In this document: piece by piece, positions 16,271 to 25,306 of the stretch
How positions within the stretch are numbered: position 1 is the stretch's first letter
Layout: every line of letters begins with the position of its first letter
Source of the DNA: BM506 sp031581485
Lineage (GTDB): Bacteria; Desulfobacterota; Desulfobulbia; Desulfobulbales; SURF-16
Assembly (NCBI GenBank): GCA_031581485.1
Contig: JAVLBA010000011.1
Span: forward strand, 1-49,541
Reading direction: 5' to 3'
DNA: 49,541 bases
Notes under the pieces: model-generated
Databases searched by the model: none
Told to the model about the DNA's origin: nothing
Seen by the model: the letters and a program-made list of their open reading frames with translations, nothing else
Position numbers and translations under genes: made by a program

Positions 16271-17551
16271 CTAGACCCTGAGCTCCCCGTCTCTTCTGCA
16301 GAGGGTCTCAATGGAGTCTTGGCCAAATTTATCGACGAGTGCCTCATTGCGGGCAGCCATGGTGGCGCCTATATTTTGCGGCAGGATCTGTTTGTCCAGA
16401 AAAAGGATATTCTGCGCCGATTTTTTCATATTTATGAAAAAATCGGCCAGCCCCATGCTGCCGGGCGGCTTTGCCGGAATAAAGGACAGCATACCCTCTT
16501 CATCTTCCATGCTCGCCAGATAATCCATCTCAATAAGGATGTCACAGGCCGATCTGACCATCTCCTCCGGCAGCATCAGCTCCGAAGCGAGCTGATCAAC
16601 GCCGCTTTCCCCCTCGCCTTTCTCATACCTCGCGCAGATCTTGGTTAAAATGACCAGGAGCAGTTTTTCCCTATCCTCATAAGACATATTGTCAATGCTG
16701 GAATTTTCCGTGGTCCCCCTGTTTTGGCAGGCATTGGAGAGAATCGCCCCGCCAAGGATAATCGTCCATCCCGCCTGGAGCCAGATCAGGAAGATGGGGA
16801 CCGTGGCAAAGGTGCCGTAAATGGCATTGTAGCGGGTCACCCCGATCTGAAATTGAATAAAGAGGATTTGGTTGAGCTGCCAACAGAGTCCGGCAAGAAT
16901 GCCGGCCACCAGGGCTGCTTGTACTTTTACCTTGGTATTGGGGATAAAGAGATAGAGCAGGGTGATAACCACTATGGAGGCCAGCCAGGGGATGGTCTTG
17001 AGAAAGACCCCGAAAGCCCCGGCAAAAAGACCATACTCCAGTATTTTCTGGGTGATAAAGTGGCTGCTCAGCAGCGGGTAAACACTGATCATAATGCTGA
17101 GGAATAAGGGGCCAATGACAAGTACCGAGAGATAGTCGGTGAATTTTCGATAAAGAGAACGGGCCCGCTTGACGTTCCAGATCAGATTAAAGGCCTTCTC
17201 CACCACGCTGAGCATGGAAATGGCTGTATATAGAACAAAGACAAGACCAACGGTTCCCAGGGCCTTGACATCGGTGTTCTCCACATAGGTGAGAAGCTGA
17301 GGGAGCATATCATTGGCAACATCTCCTCCCACAAAATTTTTCAGGATAAAGGGTTGAATAATCTCCTTGACGCCAAAGCCTTTACTCACGGAAAAAACCA
17401 AGGCCAGAATAGGGACCAGGGAGAGGGCGGATTTAAAAGAGAGGGCAGCAGCGTGAATCAGTATCTGCGGGAAAAAAGGATCTTTAACGGTATTGCGGAA
17501 AACATTCAGGGCTTGCCTGTAGGTATGGCTGACAACTTCTCTGATATGCAT
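16271..17551 (-). CDS. YihY/BrkB-family inner membrane protein
   Basis: With the start at 17551 it has 426 residues: about six membrane segments in the first 280 residues, typical of the YihY/BrkB (UPF0761) family, including LIHAAALSFKSALSLVPILALVFS and YNAIYGTFATVPIFLIWLQAGW. A cytoplasmic C-terminal part (YEDREKLLLVILTKICARYE onward) looks like a winged-helix-type extension found in many family members. The transport or structural role of the family is unsettled. An in-frame ATG at 17626 would add 25 residues that do not look like family sequence. Neither start has a clear ribosome site. Confidence 0.85.
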   Translation of the reverse strand: MHIREVVSHTYRQALNVFRNTVKDPFFPQILIHAAALSFKSALSLVPILALVFSVSKGFGVKEIIQPFILKNFVGGDVANDMLPQLLTYVENTDVKALGTVGLVFVLYTAISMLSVVEKAFNLIWNVKRARSLYRKFTDYLSVLVIGPLFLSIMISVYPLLSSHFITQKILEYGLFAGAFGVFLKTIPWLASIVVITLLYLFIPNTKVKVQAALVAGILAGLCWQLNQILFIQFQIGVTRYNAIYGTFATVPIFLIWLQAGWTIILGGAILSNACQNRGTTENSSIDNMSYEDREKLLLVILTKICARYEKGEGESGVDQLASELMLPEEMVRSACDILIEMDYLASMEDEEGMLSFIPAKPPGSMGLADFFINMKKSAQNILFLDKQILPQNIGATMAARNEALVDKFGQDSIETLCRRDGELRV

Positions 17552-17734
17552 AGGGCTGATCCAGGAGAGGCAAAAAAATATAGAGGGGAGCTGAACAGCT
17601 CCAGATAACTCTTTGAGAGTATACATTAAAAAAAAGATTTAGACAGCAGAGGTCGTTTTTCTGGCCGGAAAAACCCACCAGGGGCATCCGGCCTGGTTAA
17701 TCCTCTGGTGAGGTGGCGCCGGGAAAAGCCTTTT

Positions 17735-18130
17735 TTAAAAATGCATGGTGACCATGGCCTCAATGGCCAGATCCTGCTTCCAGAGCGTTTCCTCTTCAGC
17801 CAGGGGCATGGCACAGGTGGCATCCACGCCCAGCCATTCACTGATCTGGAAACGTGCCCCCAGGGCCAGGGAGAAAAGATCTTGGTCACCCATTTTTTGC
17901 TGAAGATACTTCTGGCGGAGGGGGTGATAGCTGTCCATGGCTGGATCTTCGCCCCTGGAGAGTGCTTGCCGGTCTTGGGACGGAGTCTTGTTATGAAGAG
18001 AAATATGAGGGAAAACGCGGTCCAAAAAAGCGGCATCCGCCGCCATGGCCCTCTGGCCAGGGCAGCAGATGGCAAGGAGGAGAAGCGTAAGACAGCTCAG
18101 ACATCTTTCTCGGGTGGCTGAAAGCGACAT
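17735..18130 (-). CDS. Small exported protein, possibly outer-membrane associated
   Basis: A 131-residue protein that I do not recognise. The start at 18130 has AAGGG nine bases upstream and yields a clean signal peptide (Arg-rich start, LTLLLLAICC core, AMA-A cleavage). The mature part has a polar linker with HPLRQKYLQQKMG. It then alternates hydrophobic and polar residues (LFSLALGARFQISEWLGVDA and AIEAMVTMHF) and ends in Phe, a pattern seen in outer-membrane beta strands. That is suggestive only; it is too short for a full barrel. Longer in-frame starts at 18184 and 18148 exist. Neighbours are YihY and MscS on the same strand. Confidence 0.55.
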   Translation of the reverse strand: MSLSATRERCLSCLTLLLLAICCPGQRAMAADAAFLDRVFPHISLHNKTPSQDRQALSRGEDPAMDSYHPLRQKYLQQKMGDQDLFSLALGARFQISEWLGVDATCAMPLAEEETLWKQDLAIEAMVTMHF

Positions 18131-18279
18131 AGGCGAATCCCTTTTCATATTTTCGGCAGCAGGAGACAAAGGGAGTTGCTCCATTATTGATATTTTGCGC
18201 CAAAAAAAGGGGGCAGACAAGTTTATTTTACAGGTCGCCTGCCAAAGATGGCCAACTTTTCGAGATGAGACGGTATTTT

Positions 18280-19323
18280 TTATTTTTCGAGATGGACATC
18301 AAGTTGCGGGAAGGGAATCTGAATACCTTCGTCGCTGAACCTCTTGTGGATCTCTTTGAGGAAGAGATGGGTCTGCATCCCTCGTTCCCGGGGATCCGTG
18401 ACCCAGACAAGCAGTTCACAATTCACCGAGGAATCAGCCAGGCTGCGGAACCGAACCCTGGGAAAGGGCTGGGTGACGATCTTGTCACTGTGGCCGGCAA
18501 TATCGAGTAAGACACCTTCGACAAGATCAAGATCAGTGCCATAGGCGACACCCACCGGGATCTTGAGGCGGTATTGAGGGTAGGGCGCACTCTCGTTAAT
18601 GATTTTGGAGGTGGCCATGATGGAATTGGGGATGTTGACCAGCACATCATCCCTGGTAATAATCCGGGTGGACCTGATGCCAATCTCCACCACCTCACCC
18701 CGTTCACTGTTGTCTACGATGACATAGTCGCCAACCCGGTAAGCCTTATCCAGGAAAAGACTTATGCCGCCGAAGAAATTGGCCAGGCTGTCTTTGGCGG
18801 CCAGGGCCAGGGCAATACCAGCCACCCCGGCAGAGGCAAAGACAGGAGTAAGATCGATATCCCAGATCCAAAACCAGTTTGCCACTGCGGAAAAAAGGAG
18901 AACAAGAAATATGCCTTTGTTCACCAGGCTCAGCAGATCAGGACCTAATTTTTCGCGCCAGGAGGTCTGCGTCTGGCCCAGTAAATTGCGAATTTTTATA
19001 AGGGCCACCAGCCAGGCCAGAATGATGAGACTCTTGCCTGTATTAACAATTATTGCCGTAAAGCCCGGGCTGATGTCAGCAATAATGCTGATATGCATGA
19101 TGCCGACCAGGATGACCGTCTGGTACACAGGACTGTGCAGGATATCAATAATAAGATCGTCAAGGGTGGATTCGGTATGGGCGCAGATTCTTCGTACCAC
19201 CTTGTTGAGCAGGAACTCTATGGCTATGGTGACAACCATATAGAGGGCAACAGCAAGCAGGAGCTGGGCCCAGACATGCTCGCTGATCAGTGCATAATAA
19301 TTAAAGATGTCACTTGTATTCAT
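18280..19323 (-). CDS. MscS-family mechanosensitive ion channel
   Basis: A 347-residue small-conductance channel. Four hydrophobic segments precede the pore helix, which reads AGVAGIALALAAKDSLANFFGG in the manner of MscS TM3. The beta domain has YRVGDYVIVDNSERGEVVEIGIRSTRI and the family motif VNIPNSIM, then the mixed C-terminal domain. It should open under membrane tension to release solutes in osmotic downshock. AAGAG lies upstream of the ATG. It is divergent from the small membrane protein gene at 19469. Confidence 0.93.
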   Translation of the reverse strand: MNTSDIFNYYALISEHVWAQLLLAVALYMVVTIAIEFLLNKVVRRICAHTESTLDDLIIDILHSPVYQTVILVGIMHISIIADISPGFTAIIVNTGKSLIILAWLVALIKIRNLLGQTQTSWREKLGPDLLSLVNKGIFLVLLFSAVANWFWIWDIDLTPVFASAGVAGIALALAAKDSLANFFGGISLFLDKAYRVGDYVIVDNSERGEVVEIGIRSTRIITRDDVLVNIPNSIMATSKIINESAPYPQYRLKIPVGVAYGTDLDLVEGVLLDIAGHSDKIVTQPFPRVRFRSLADSSVNCELLVWVTDPRERGMQTHLFLKEIHKRFSDEGIQIPFPQLDVHLEK

Positions 19324-19468
19324 TATTTTATACTCTTAAGTTGCTGTCAAATAAGGTATGAGTTTGTCTTTCTGTTTACACAGAAAGACCCAGAGCCGTT
19401 TACAGCCCACTTTATACCCTAAATAGGCACATATTGCCTGGCTAACAAAAAACTGCGATGTGCGATTT

Positions 19469-19819
19469 ATGACTGAAAATATCACCCCCCAAATAATCCG
19501 TCTTGTTGCCTGGTTTGCCACTCCTTTGGCCTACGGAGTCTTGCTCTTTCTCTTTTTCTTTCTCTTTGTCCGTCCCTTTTTTGCATATATCTTTGATCCG
19601 CAACGACTTGCCAGGAAAAAAATCATTGATGCGAAGAAGAAGAAGAATGCGGCGGCCTTGGAACTTCATGAGAATGTCGATTTCCAAAATCTTTCCCATA
19701 AATCGGATGGCGATAACCCGCCCTTGATGAGCGATGACCAGAAAATTGCCAAACCCGGCGTCCCAGATTCTGAGTCCGGCGGAAATCTTGTCAAGAAATG
19801 GCTCCATTCGGAAAAATAG
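19469..19819 (+). CDS. Small single-pass membrane protein, unknown function
   Basis: A 116-residue protein not recognised. Residues 8-40 form a strong hydrophobic stretch (IIRLVAWFATPLAYGVLLFLFFFLF) ending in VRPFFAYIFDP. A Lys/Arg-rich segment (RLARKKIIDAKKKK) and a polar acidic tail follow, so the C-terminus should be cytoplasmic. The VRP after a membrane helix recalls the second membrane segment of FliF-type proteins, but there is no further similarity. A GTG nine bases upstream is an alternative start; no ribosome site is evident. The gene lies between mscS (divergent) and mgtE (same strand, own promoter). Confidence 0.5.
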   Translation: MTENITPQIIRLVAWFATPLAYGVLLFLFFFLFVRPFFAYIFDPQRLARKKIIDAKKKKNAAALELHENVDFQNLSHKSDGDNPPLMSDDQKIAKPGVPDSESGGNLVKKWLHSEK

Positions 19820-19872
19820 CCCGTCAGACCAGTAAGATAGGTGAGTAATTTCTTGATAAGATGGGGATTTCG

Positions 19873-19902
19873 TTGACGTATTGAGATATTTATCGCTATA
19901 GT
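19873..19902 (+). promoter_or_regulatory. Sigma-70-type promoter for mgtE
   Basis: TTGACG (19873-19878), an 18-bp spacer, then TATAGT (19897-19902), about 41 bp before the mgtE ATG. Both hexamers are one or two bases from consensus. No M-box-like leader fits in the short gap. Confidence 0.6.
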
Positions 19903-19943
19903 ACCTGATTTTCCCTAATCGTAAACTCAACATCCTGTCAGTG

Positions 19944-21329
19944 ATGAAAAACATAAAGAAATCAGAAATGATCGGCAAAGAGGGAATGGTTCTTCTTGAT
20001 ACCATTCGGCGTCTTAACAGGCGCAACGCCAAAGATCGCCTTCTGAAAATTATCGAAAAGACGCATCCTGCCGATATCGCCTGGATTTTTCGTCATCTGA
20101 CCCCCCATGAAAGAAGCAGTGTCTTCGGCGTTATTTCCCACACCTCCCAGGTCGGCGAGTTTCTCAGTGAGCTTGACCGTACCCTGATGCAGGATCTCGT
20201 TCTCAACCTCTCCCCACTGTATCTGGCTGGAGTGGTGGAGGACATGTCCCCTGATGACGCTGCCGACTTTCTTGAACATCTTCCTGACGATTTCGCCACC
20301 CAGATTCGCAATCTCATGGGCCGAAAAGATCGGGAAGAGGTTGAAGATCTGCTGCAGTATGATTCGGACACTGCTGGCGGCCGGATGTCCCCGGATTTCC
20401 TGGCTCTTGATGAAGAGCTCAGTGTCGAAGAGGCCATTAAATGGGTGCAGGAAAACAGTGAAGAACTGGAGATGGCCTTTTACCTCTACATCACCCACGG
20501 GGATGAAGGCCAGCTTGCCGGTGTTCTTTCGTTGCGGGAGCTTCTCACTCATAAGCCTTACCGGCAGTTGAAAAATATCATGAATACCAATGTGATCTCC
20601 GTCACCACTGATACGGATCAGGAGGAGGTTGCCCATATTGTTTCCCGTTATAATATCCTGGCAGTCCCTGTTGTTGATTCCGCCTACAAGATGATGGGTA
20701 TCATTACGGTTGATGATATTATTGATGTTATCCGGGAAGAGGCCACAGAGGATTTTCTGCAGCTGGCCGGTGCTGGTAAGGATCGTGAAATTCTCCTCAA
20801 ATCCACCCTGGATAATGCTGTTACCAGGGCGCCCTGGCTTTTTGCCAGTTGGATCGGCGGTCTCTTAGCTGTATTTATTATTAATTTCTTTCAAGACGAG
20901 TTGCAGCAGGTGCTTGCCCTGGCAGGATTCATCCCTATTATTGTGGGCATGGGCGGTAATATCGGCACCCAATCAAGCACCATCGTGGTGCGTGGACTGG
21001 CCACGGGCCGCATTAACCTCAATGAACTTTCCAAGGTTGTTTTCAAAGAGGTGCGGGTTGGCGTTTTGCTGGGCACCCTCTATGGTATAATGCTGGGCGG
21101 AGTGGCCTTTTTCAGCTTTGCTGGCAGCGGCAAACTTGGTCTGGTGGTTGGGCTTTCTGTTGTCTTTGCCATGACCCTGGCGGCCACAGTGGGCGCCTTT
21201 GTGCCCCTGGTCCTTAAGCGCCTGGATATTGATGCGGCCATTGCCACCGGCCCTTTTGTGGCCACATCCATCGATATCCTCGGCGTTTCCGCCTATTTTC
21301 TCATCGCCAAATTTTTCTTAAATATCTAG
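19944..21329 (+). CDS. mgtE: Magnesium transporter MgtE
   Basis: A 461-residue Mg2+ channel/transporter. The N-terminal helical domain has HPADIAWIFRHLTPHERSSVF. The paired CBS domains include LLQYDSDTAGGRMS at the boundary and MNTNVISVTTDTDQEEVAHIV. The five-helix membrane domain carries the hallmark GMGGNIGTQSSTIVVRGLATGRI. In this family Mg2+ binding by the N and CBS domains closes the pore when Mg2+ is plentiful. A GTG three bases upstream is a possible alternative start; no clear Shine-Dalgarno is present. A hairpin, GGCCACCC/GGGTGGGGCC, lies after the gene (21349-21373) without a T-run. Confidence 0.95.
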   Translation: MKNIKKSEMIGKEGMVLLDTIRRLNRRNAKDRLLKIIEKTHPADIAWIFRHLTPHERSSVFGVISHTSQVGEFLSELDRTLMQDLVLNLSPLYLAGVVEDMSPDDAADFLEHLPDDFATQIRNLMGRKDREEVEDLLQYDSDTAGGRMSPDFLALDEELSVEEAIKWVQENSEELEMAFYLYITHGDEGQLAGVLSLRELLTHKPYRQLKNIMNTNVISVTTDTDQEEVAHIVSRYNILAVPVVDSAYKMMGIITVDDIIDVIREEATEDFLQLAGAGKDREILLKSTLDNAVTRAPWLFASWIGGLLAVFIINFFQDELQQVLALAGFIPIIVGMGGNIGTQSSTIVVRGLATGRINLNELSKVVFKEVRVGVLLGTLYGIMLGGVAFFSFAGSGKLGLVVGLSVVFAMTLAATVGAFVPLVLKRLDIDAAIATGPFVATSIDILGVSAYFLIAKFFLNI

Positions 21330-21461
21330 CGAAGTTTTTTGAACAAGGGGCCACCCCCGGAGAGGGTGGGGCCGTAAAAGTCGGTTTCCCGGCCTGACAG
21401 CGGCTGTAAGCAGGTGGCTGCGGTACATCCTGCTTTTCATGATTTTCAAGGTACCTTTTAT

Positions 21462-22571
21462 ATGTCTTTGCGATCCGCACCTCCCTTTAAATCCTTTTTG
21501 TGGCTTACGGCCTTGCTGGCCCTGGCCTGGCTTTTTTTTGAGCAGCCCTTTCGCGTGCCTGTTAACGAGAATGCGACCCCCCGGGCTATTACTCTCCGCG
21601 GCGATCTGGGCGGTAAAGAGCTTAACGCCATTGAACTCTTTCAGCAGGCCTCTCCCTCGGTGGTCAATATCACCTCTGTGGCCCTGCGTCGCAACTTCTT
21701 CACCCTCAATGTCTATGAGATTCCCAAGGGCACAGGTTCAGGTTTTGTCTGGGATGAAAAAGGCAGAATTGTTACGAACTTTCACGTTATTGAAGATGCC
21801 TCCCGGGTTCATGTTACCCTGGCCGATAACACGACCTGGAAAGCGGTTCTCGTGGGGGCTTCACCGGACAGGGACCTGGCTGTACTGCAGATTTCAGCAC
21901 CTGCTTTCAGCCTCAGGCCAATCCCTCTTGGTGAATCAGGAAAACTCCTGGTGGGCCAGGATGTCTTTGCCATAGGTAATCCCTTTGGCCTTGATCATAC
22001 CCTGACCTCGGGAATCGTCAGCGCCCTGGGGCGGGAAATAACCGCCCTTACCGGCGAGACCATCACCGACATGATTCAGACTGACGCGGCAATTAATCCC
22101 GGCAATTCAGGGGGGCCCCTTCTTGACAGTGCCGGTCGTCTTATTGGTGTTAATACGGCAATTTACAGCCCAACCGGCGGAAGCTCGGGCATTGGTTTTG
22201 CCGTACCGGTTGACCAGGTCAACATGGTTGTGCCGGATCTGATCAAACATGGCAGACTTCTCAAACCCAGCCTGGGTGTCACTGTGGCCAATGACCAACT
22301 CGCCCAGCGCCTGGGTATTGAAGGGGTCCTGCTCATTAGAATTCAGCCCGGCTCCACCGCCGAAAAGGCAGGACTCCGGGGGACCAAACAGGAGGACGGC
22401 GAGCTTGTCCTGGGGGATATTATTATCGGCATAAACGGTACGGCCATCAGGTCATCAAGGGATCTGGCCAAGGTTATGCAAGGACTGCAGATCGGCGAAC
22501 AAGCCACCCTGAAGATCATCAGAGACGGCGAGGAATTTCAGGTAAACCTCATTCTGGAGCCCATGGGTTAG
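21462..22571 (+). CDS. Membrane-anchored HtrA/DegP-like serine protease
   Basis: A 369-residue trypsin-like protease with a single N-terminal membrane anchor (SFLWLTALLALAWLFF, about 11-26) and no cleavable signal, so it should face the periplasm. The catalytic triad is His108 (NFHVI), Asp138 (DRDLAVLQ) and Ser216 (PGNSGGPL). One PDZ domain follows (about 275-369), so this resembles DegS more than the two-PDZ DegP. AAGG lies 11 bases before the ATG at 21462; an in-frame GTG upstream (21414) is disfavoured. The NapH-like gene starts 3 bases after its stop, so the two are probably co-translated. Confidence 0.93.
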   Translation: MSLRSAPPFKSFLWLTALLALAWLFFEQPFRVPVNENATPRAITLRGDLGGKELNAIELFQQASPSVVNITSVALRRNFFTLNVYEIPKGTGSGFVWDEKGRIVTNFHVIEDASRVHVTLADNTTWKAVLVGASPDRDLAVLQISAPAFSLRPIPLGESGKLLVGQDVFAIGNPFGLDHTLTSGIVSALGREITALTGETITDMIQTDAAINPGNSGGPLLDSAGRLIGVNTAIYSPTGGSSGIGFAVPVDQVNMVVPDLIKHGRLLKPSLGVTVANDQLAQRLGIEGVLLIRIQPGSTAEKAGLRGTKQEDGELVLGDIIIGINGTAIRSSRDLAKVMQGLQIGEQATLKIIRDGEEFQVNLILEPMG

Positions 22572-22573
22572 CC

Positions 22574-23932
22574 ATGAATTGGTGGAAAAAAGCCATAAAA
22601 AGCCTCATGGCTTTTGAGGATATGAAGGGACTTGATCTCTTTCGCGCTTTTCCCGGTATCCGCCGGTTTCTGGCGGCCCGCCACCATTATGCCCAGCTCC
22701 GTACCTTGAGTGATATCCTTTTCATTCTGGTGGTTATTTCCGGTTTGTGGGGGCCTCAGGAGGCAAACCGCAACTTTGCCGTTTTTTTGACCTGGGGAGT
22801 ACTCTGGCCCTCCATTGTGCTTTCCTGGTTCTTTGTGGGCAGAATGTGGTGTGGAATTTGTCCCTTTCCGGGCCTGGGCGTTTTCTTACAGAAAAAAGGA
22901 CTCACCCTTAATCTGCCTGTGCCGCGATTTTTGCAAAAATATGGCGTCTATATCTCGGTTTTCCTGCTGGCCTCTATTATCTGGGTGGAAATTGTCGCCG
23001 GCTTGAATACCTGGCCAGCCGGCACATCCTATCTTGTCCTCTCCATTGTGGTCGGATCGGCGCTGCTGGCCATTTTGTTCCCGGGTCAGGCCTGGTGCCG
23101 TCATCTCTGTCCCCTGGGACGCATCACCGGCGCTGCTGCCACCATGTCCATTACCGAGTTCAGGGCAGACCATGAAAAATGTAAAGGCTGCAAGACCCTG
23201 GCCTGTAAAAAAGGCAGTGAAGAAAAGAGCGGCTGCCCTGTTTACCTGGGGGCGGTTTCCGTAAATCATAATCTCCACTGTCTGGTATGCGGCCATTGCC
23301 TGCCCCTCTGCGACCGCGATTCTCCTCAGCTGCTTCTGAGAAACCCCTACAGTGAGCTCATCAAGAATCAGGGCAGGTATATCACCTGCACCTATATCGT
23401 GCCTTTTCTGATGGGATCGCAACTTGCCCGTTTCTTACGGGAAAAGCCTTCCTACCGCTACTGGCAGGAGATGTCCAATCTGCCGGATTCCCTGACCTTC
23501 AGTCTGCTGCTGATTATCTGTTCTCTGGGGGTTATCTGGGTGATCAAGAGGGGGGCCAGTCTTTTCGGGGTGGCCAAGGATCCCATCTGCGGCCACCTGT
23601 CGCCCATGGTACCTATCCTTATCCCCCTGGCCTTTACCGGCGAGCTGGTCTATCGGATGCGATTTTTTGCCAAGGGACTCGGTGATTTTCTGCCCACCAT
23701 CGGCAGGCAATTCGGGATAGAGTTTTTAGAGAAACTGGCCTTTACCGTGCCGATTCTGCCGGTCCATATCCTGTCGGCCTTTTTCATGCTTAATGGCGCC
23801 ATTGCCGGCGGCTATATCCTCTGGCGCTTTACCATTGTCGAATTTGAAGAGTACATCACCATCAAGAGCTTTTTTGGGATAAATCTGCTCATCACCCTGC
23901 TGCTCATTATCTATCTCTGGTTTATCTTCTAG
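22574..23932 (+). CDS. NapH/RdxA-like polyferredoxin membrane protein
   Basis: A 452-residue multi-pass membrane protein with Fe-S sites. Two CxxCP/CxxxCP turns characteristic of NapH/NosR/RdxA-type proteins are present: C93-C96-P and C175-C179-P. A cytoplasmic ferredoxin-like section follows with clusters C203, C206, C211, C221 and C236, C239, C242, C246, enough for two 4Fe-4S centres. Further membrane helices fill the C-terminal half. Such proteins pass electrons from the quinol pool. The partner is not visible here: no nitrate reductase, nos or cco genes are nearby. The only linked gene is the HtrA-like protease directly upstream. The C-terminal helical half (about 270-452) is longer than in NapH. 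Confidence 0.8.
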   Translation: MNWWKKAIKSLMAFEDMKGLDLFRAFPGIRRFLAARHHYAQLRTLSDILFILVVISGLWGPQEANRNFAVFLTWGVLWPSIVLSWFFVGRMWCGICPFPGLGVFLQKKGLTLNLPVPRFLQKYGVYISVFLLASIIWVEIVAGLNTWPAGTSYLVLSIVVGSALLAILFPGQAWCRHLCPLGRITGAAATMSITEFRADHEKCKGCKTLACKKGSEEKSGCPVYLGAVSVNHNLHCLVCGHCLPLCDRDSPQLLLRNPYSELIKNQGRYITCTYIVPFLMGSQLARFLREKPSYRYWQEMSNLPDSLTFSLLLIICSLGVIWVIKRGASLFGVAKDPICGHLSPMVPILIPLAFTGELVYRMRFFAKGLGDFLPTIGRQFGIEFLEKLAFTVPILPVHILSAFFMLNGAIAGGYILWRFTIVEFEEYITIKSFFGINLLITLLLIIYLWFIF

Positions 23933-24031
23933 CAGATTGCTGCACAAGGGCCTGGCCGTTTCTGCCTCCAGACCTTTGACGGTTGTGAAAGAGGGTGGCG
24001 GAAAAATCTTTTCCTGGCCCGCTGGCCTCTT

Positions 24032-25129
24032 TTATGATTGCTCTTCAGCTGGAGAATCCTCTTCTTGCTCCCCCATCTTTCTCTTGCCGGACATATATTC
24101 CTGAGATTTATCCCTGGCCAGTTGCCGCATGGTCTGGTCATGGTCCGATTCATCCATGATTTCCATGCCCATGATCTCTTCAATAATATCCTCCAGGGAA
24201 ATGACGCCGGTAAAACCGCCATATTCATCGACTACGCAAAAGAGATGCTGACGTCGCTCAAAAAAATCGAGCAAAACCATATTTAAAGGGGCTGTTTCCG
24301 GGACAAAATGGACGGGTCTGGTGATGAGCTTGAGCTGCTGGTCTTCATCCCCCTCTACGGCGTGAAGAAGGACATCCTTTCGTAAAACAATGCCGATAAT
24401 ATCGTCCGGACATTCTGAATAGACCGGGACGCGACTGTGAAGATGCCAGCTCTCCCGTAACTGCCGGGCTTTTTTTATGGAGAGATTCTTGTCCAGGGTA
24501 AAGGCGACAGTCCGGGGAGTCATGACCTGGCGCACGGTTTTTTTGCGCAGTTCAATAATATTTCTGATAACCCCTTCCTGGTCACGGTCTATCTCTCCGG
24601 ATATGCGGCTTAAACCGGTGATCGCCAAAATCTCGTCGGTGGAAACAAGATCGCTCTCTTTGGCCCCGGGAATAAGGCGGGTGAAAACATGACAGATAAA
24701 GACAACAGGTTTAAAGAGCGTTACCATCCAGGAAAGGGGACGGGCGATAAATACCGACAGCGGTTTTGCATAGGTGACACCGGCCGTTTTGGGCAGGATC
24801 TCAGAAAATATCAGGATAATGAAGGTGAAGATAATGGAAAAAAGAGTGATGTTCTTTTCACCAAAAACCGCAGCAGCACCGGCGCCGGCAATGGCTGCCC
24901 CCATGGTATGGGCAACCGTATTGAGGCTGAGGATGGCGATGATGGGCTGGTTTATCTCTTTTTTTAAGCCCTTGAGGATCTTCCCGGAGGCTCTGCCTTT
25001 TTTGGTCAAAGCCTCGATGTAACTCATGGGAACAGAATAGAGCACCGCCTCAAAAAGGGAACAGAGGGCTGAAACAAAAATTGCCAAGCAAGCAGCAATA
25101 ATAAGCTGGGTTACCACAATGATCTCCAC
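24032..25129 (-). CDS. CNNM/DUF21-CBS membrane protein (HlyC/CorC family)
   Basis: A 365-residue protein. The DUF21 (CNNM) membrane domain spans about residues 1-185 with four hydrophobic segments (TQLIIAACLAIFVSALCSLFEAVL at the start). A CBS pair follows (about 200-325), containing VRQVMTPRTVAF and the motif FCVVDEYGGFTGVISLEDIIEEI. The protein then ends in a short acidic tail (GEQEEDSPAEEQS); the C-terminal CorC_HlyC domain found in many relatives is missing. The family is linked to Mg2+ or Co2+ efflux, which would complement MgtE a few kilobases away; that link is inference. It is convergent with the NapH-like gene. Confidence 0.88.
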   Translation of the reverse strand: MEIIVVTQLIIAACLAIFVSALCSLFEAVLYSVPMSYIEALTKKGRASGKILKGLKKEINQPIIAILSLNTVAHTMGAAIAGAGAAAVFGEKNITLFSIIFTFIILIFSEILPKTAGVTYAKPLSVFIARPLSWMVTLFKPVVFICHVFTRLIPGAKESDLVSTDEILAITGLSRISGEIDRDQEGVIRNIIELRKKTVRQVMTPRTVAFTLDKNLSIKKARQLRESWHLHSRVPVYSECPDDIIGIVLRKDVLLHAVEGDEDQQLKLITRPVHFVPETAPLNMVLLDFFERRQHLFCVVDEYGGFTGVISLEDIIEEIMGMEIMDESDHDQTMRQLARDKSQEYMSGKRKMGEQEEDSPAEEQS

Positions 25130-25306
25130 GTAATATTTAATTTAAAAAATACCCTGCCAAGGGTAACGAGATTCTTTGGCAAGGAGACGTTATGTACAGT
25201 ACCTCTCTTGAGCTGTTTACTAAAAGAGAGAAGATGATCCAAGACTATTTATCAGCAACCACCTGTTTTCAAGGCGCCTTTGCCCCACCAATATGACGGA
25301 GAATAT

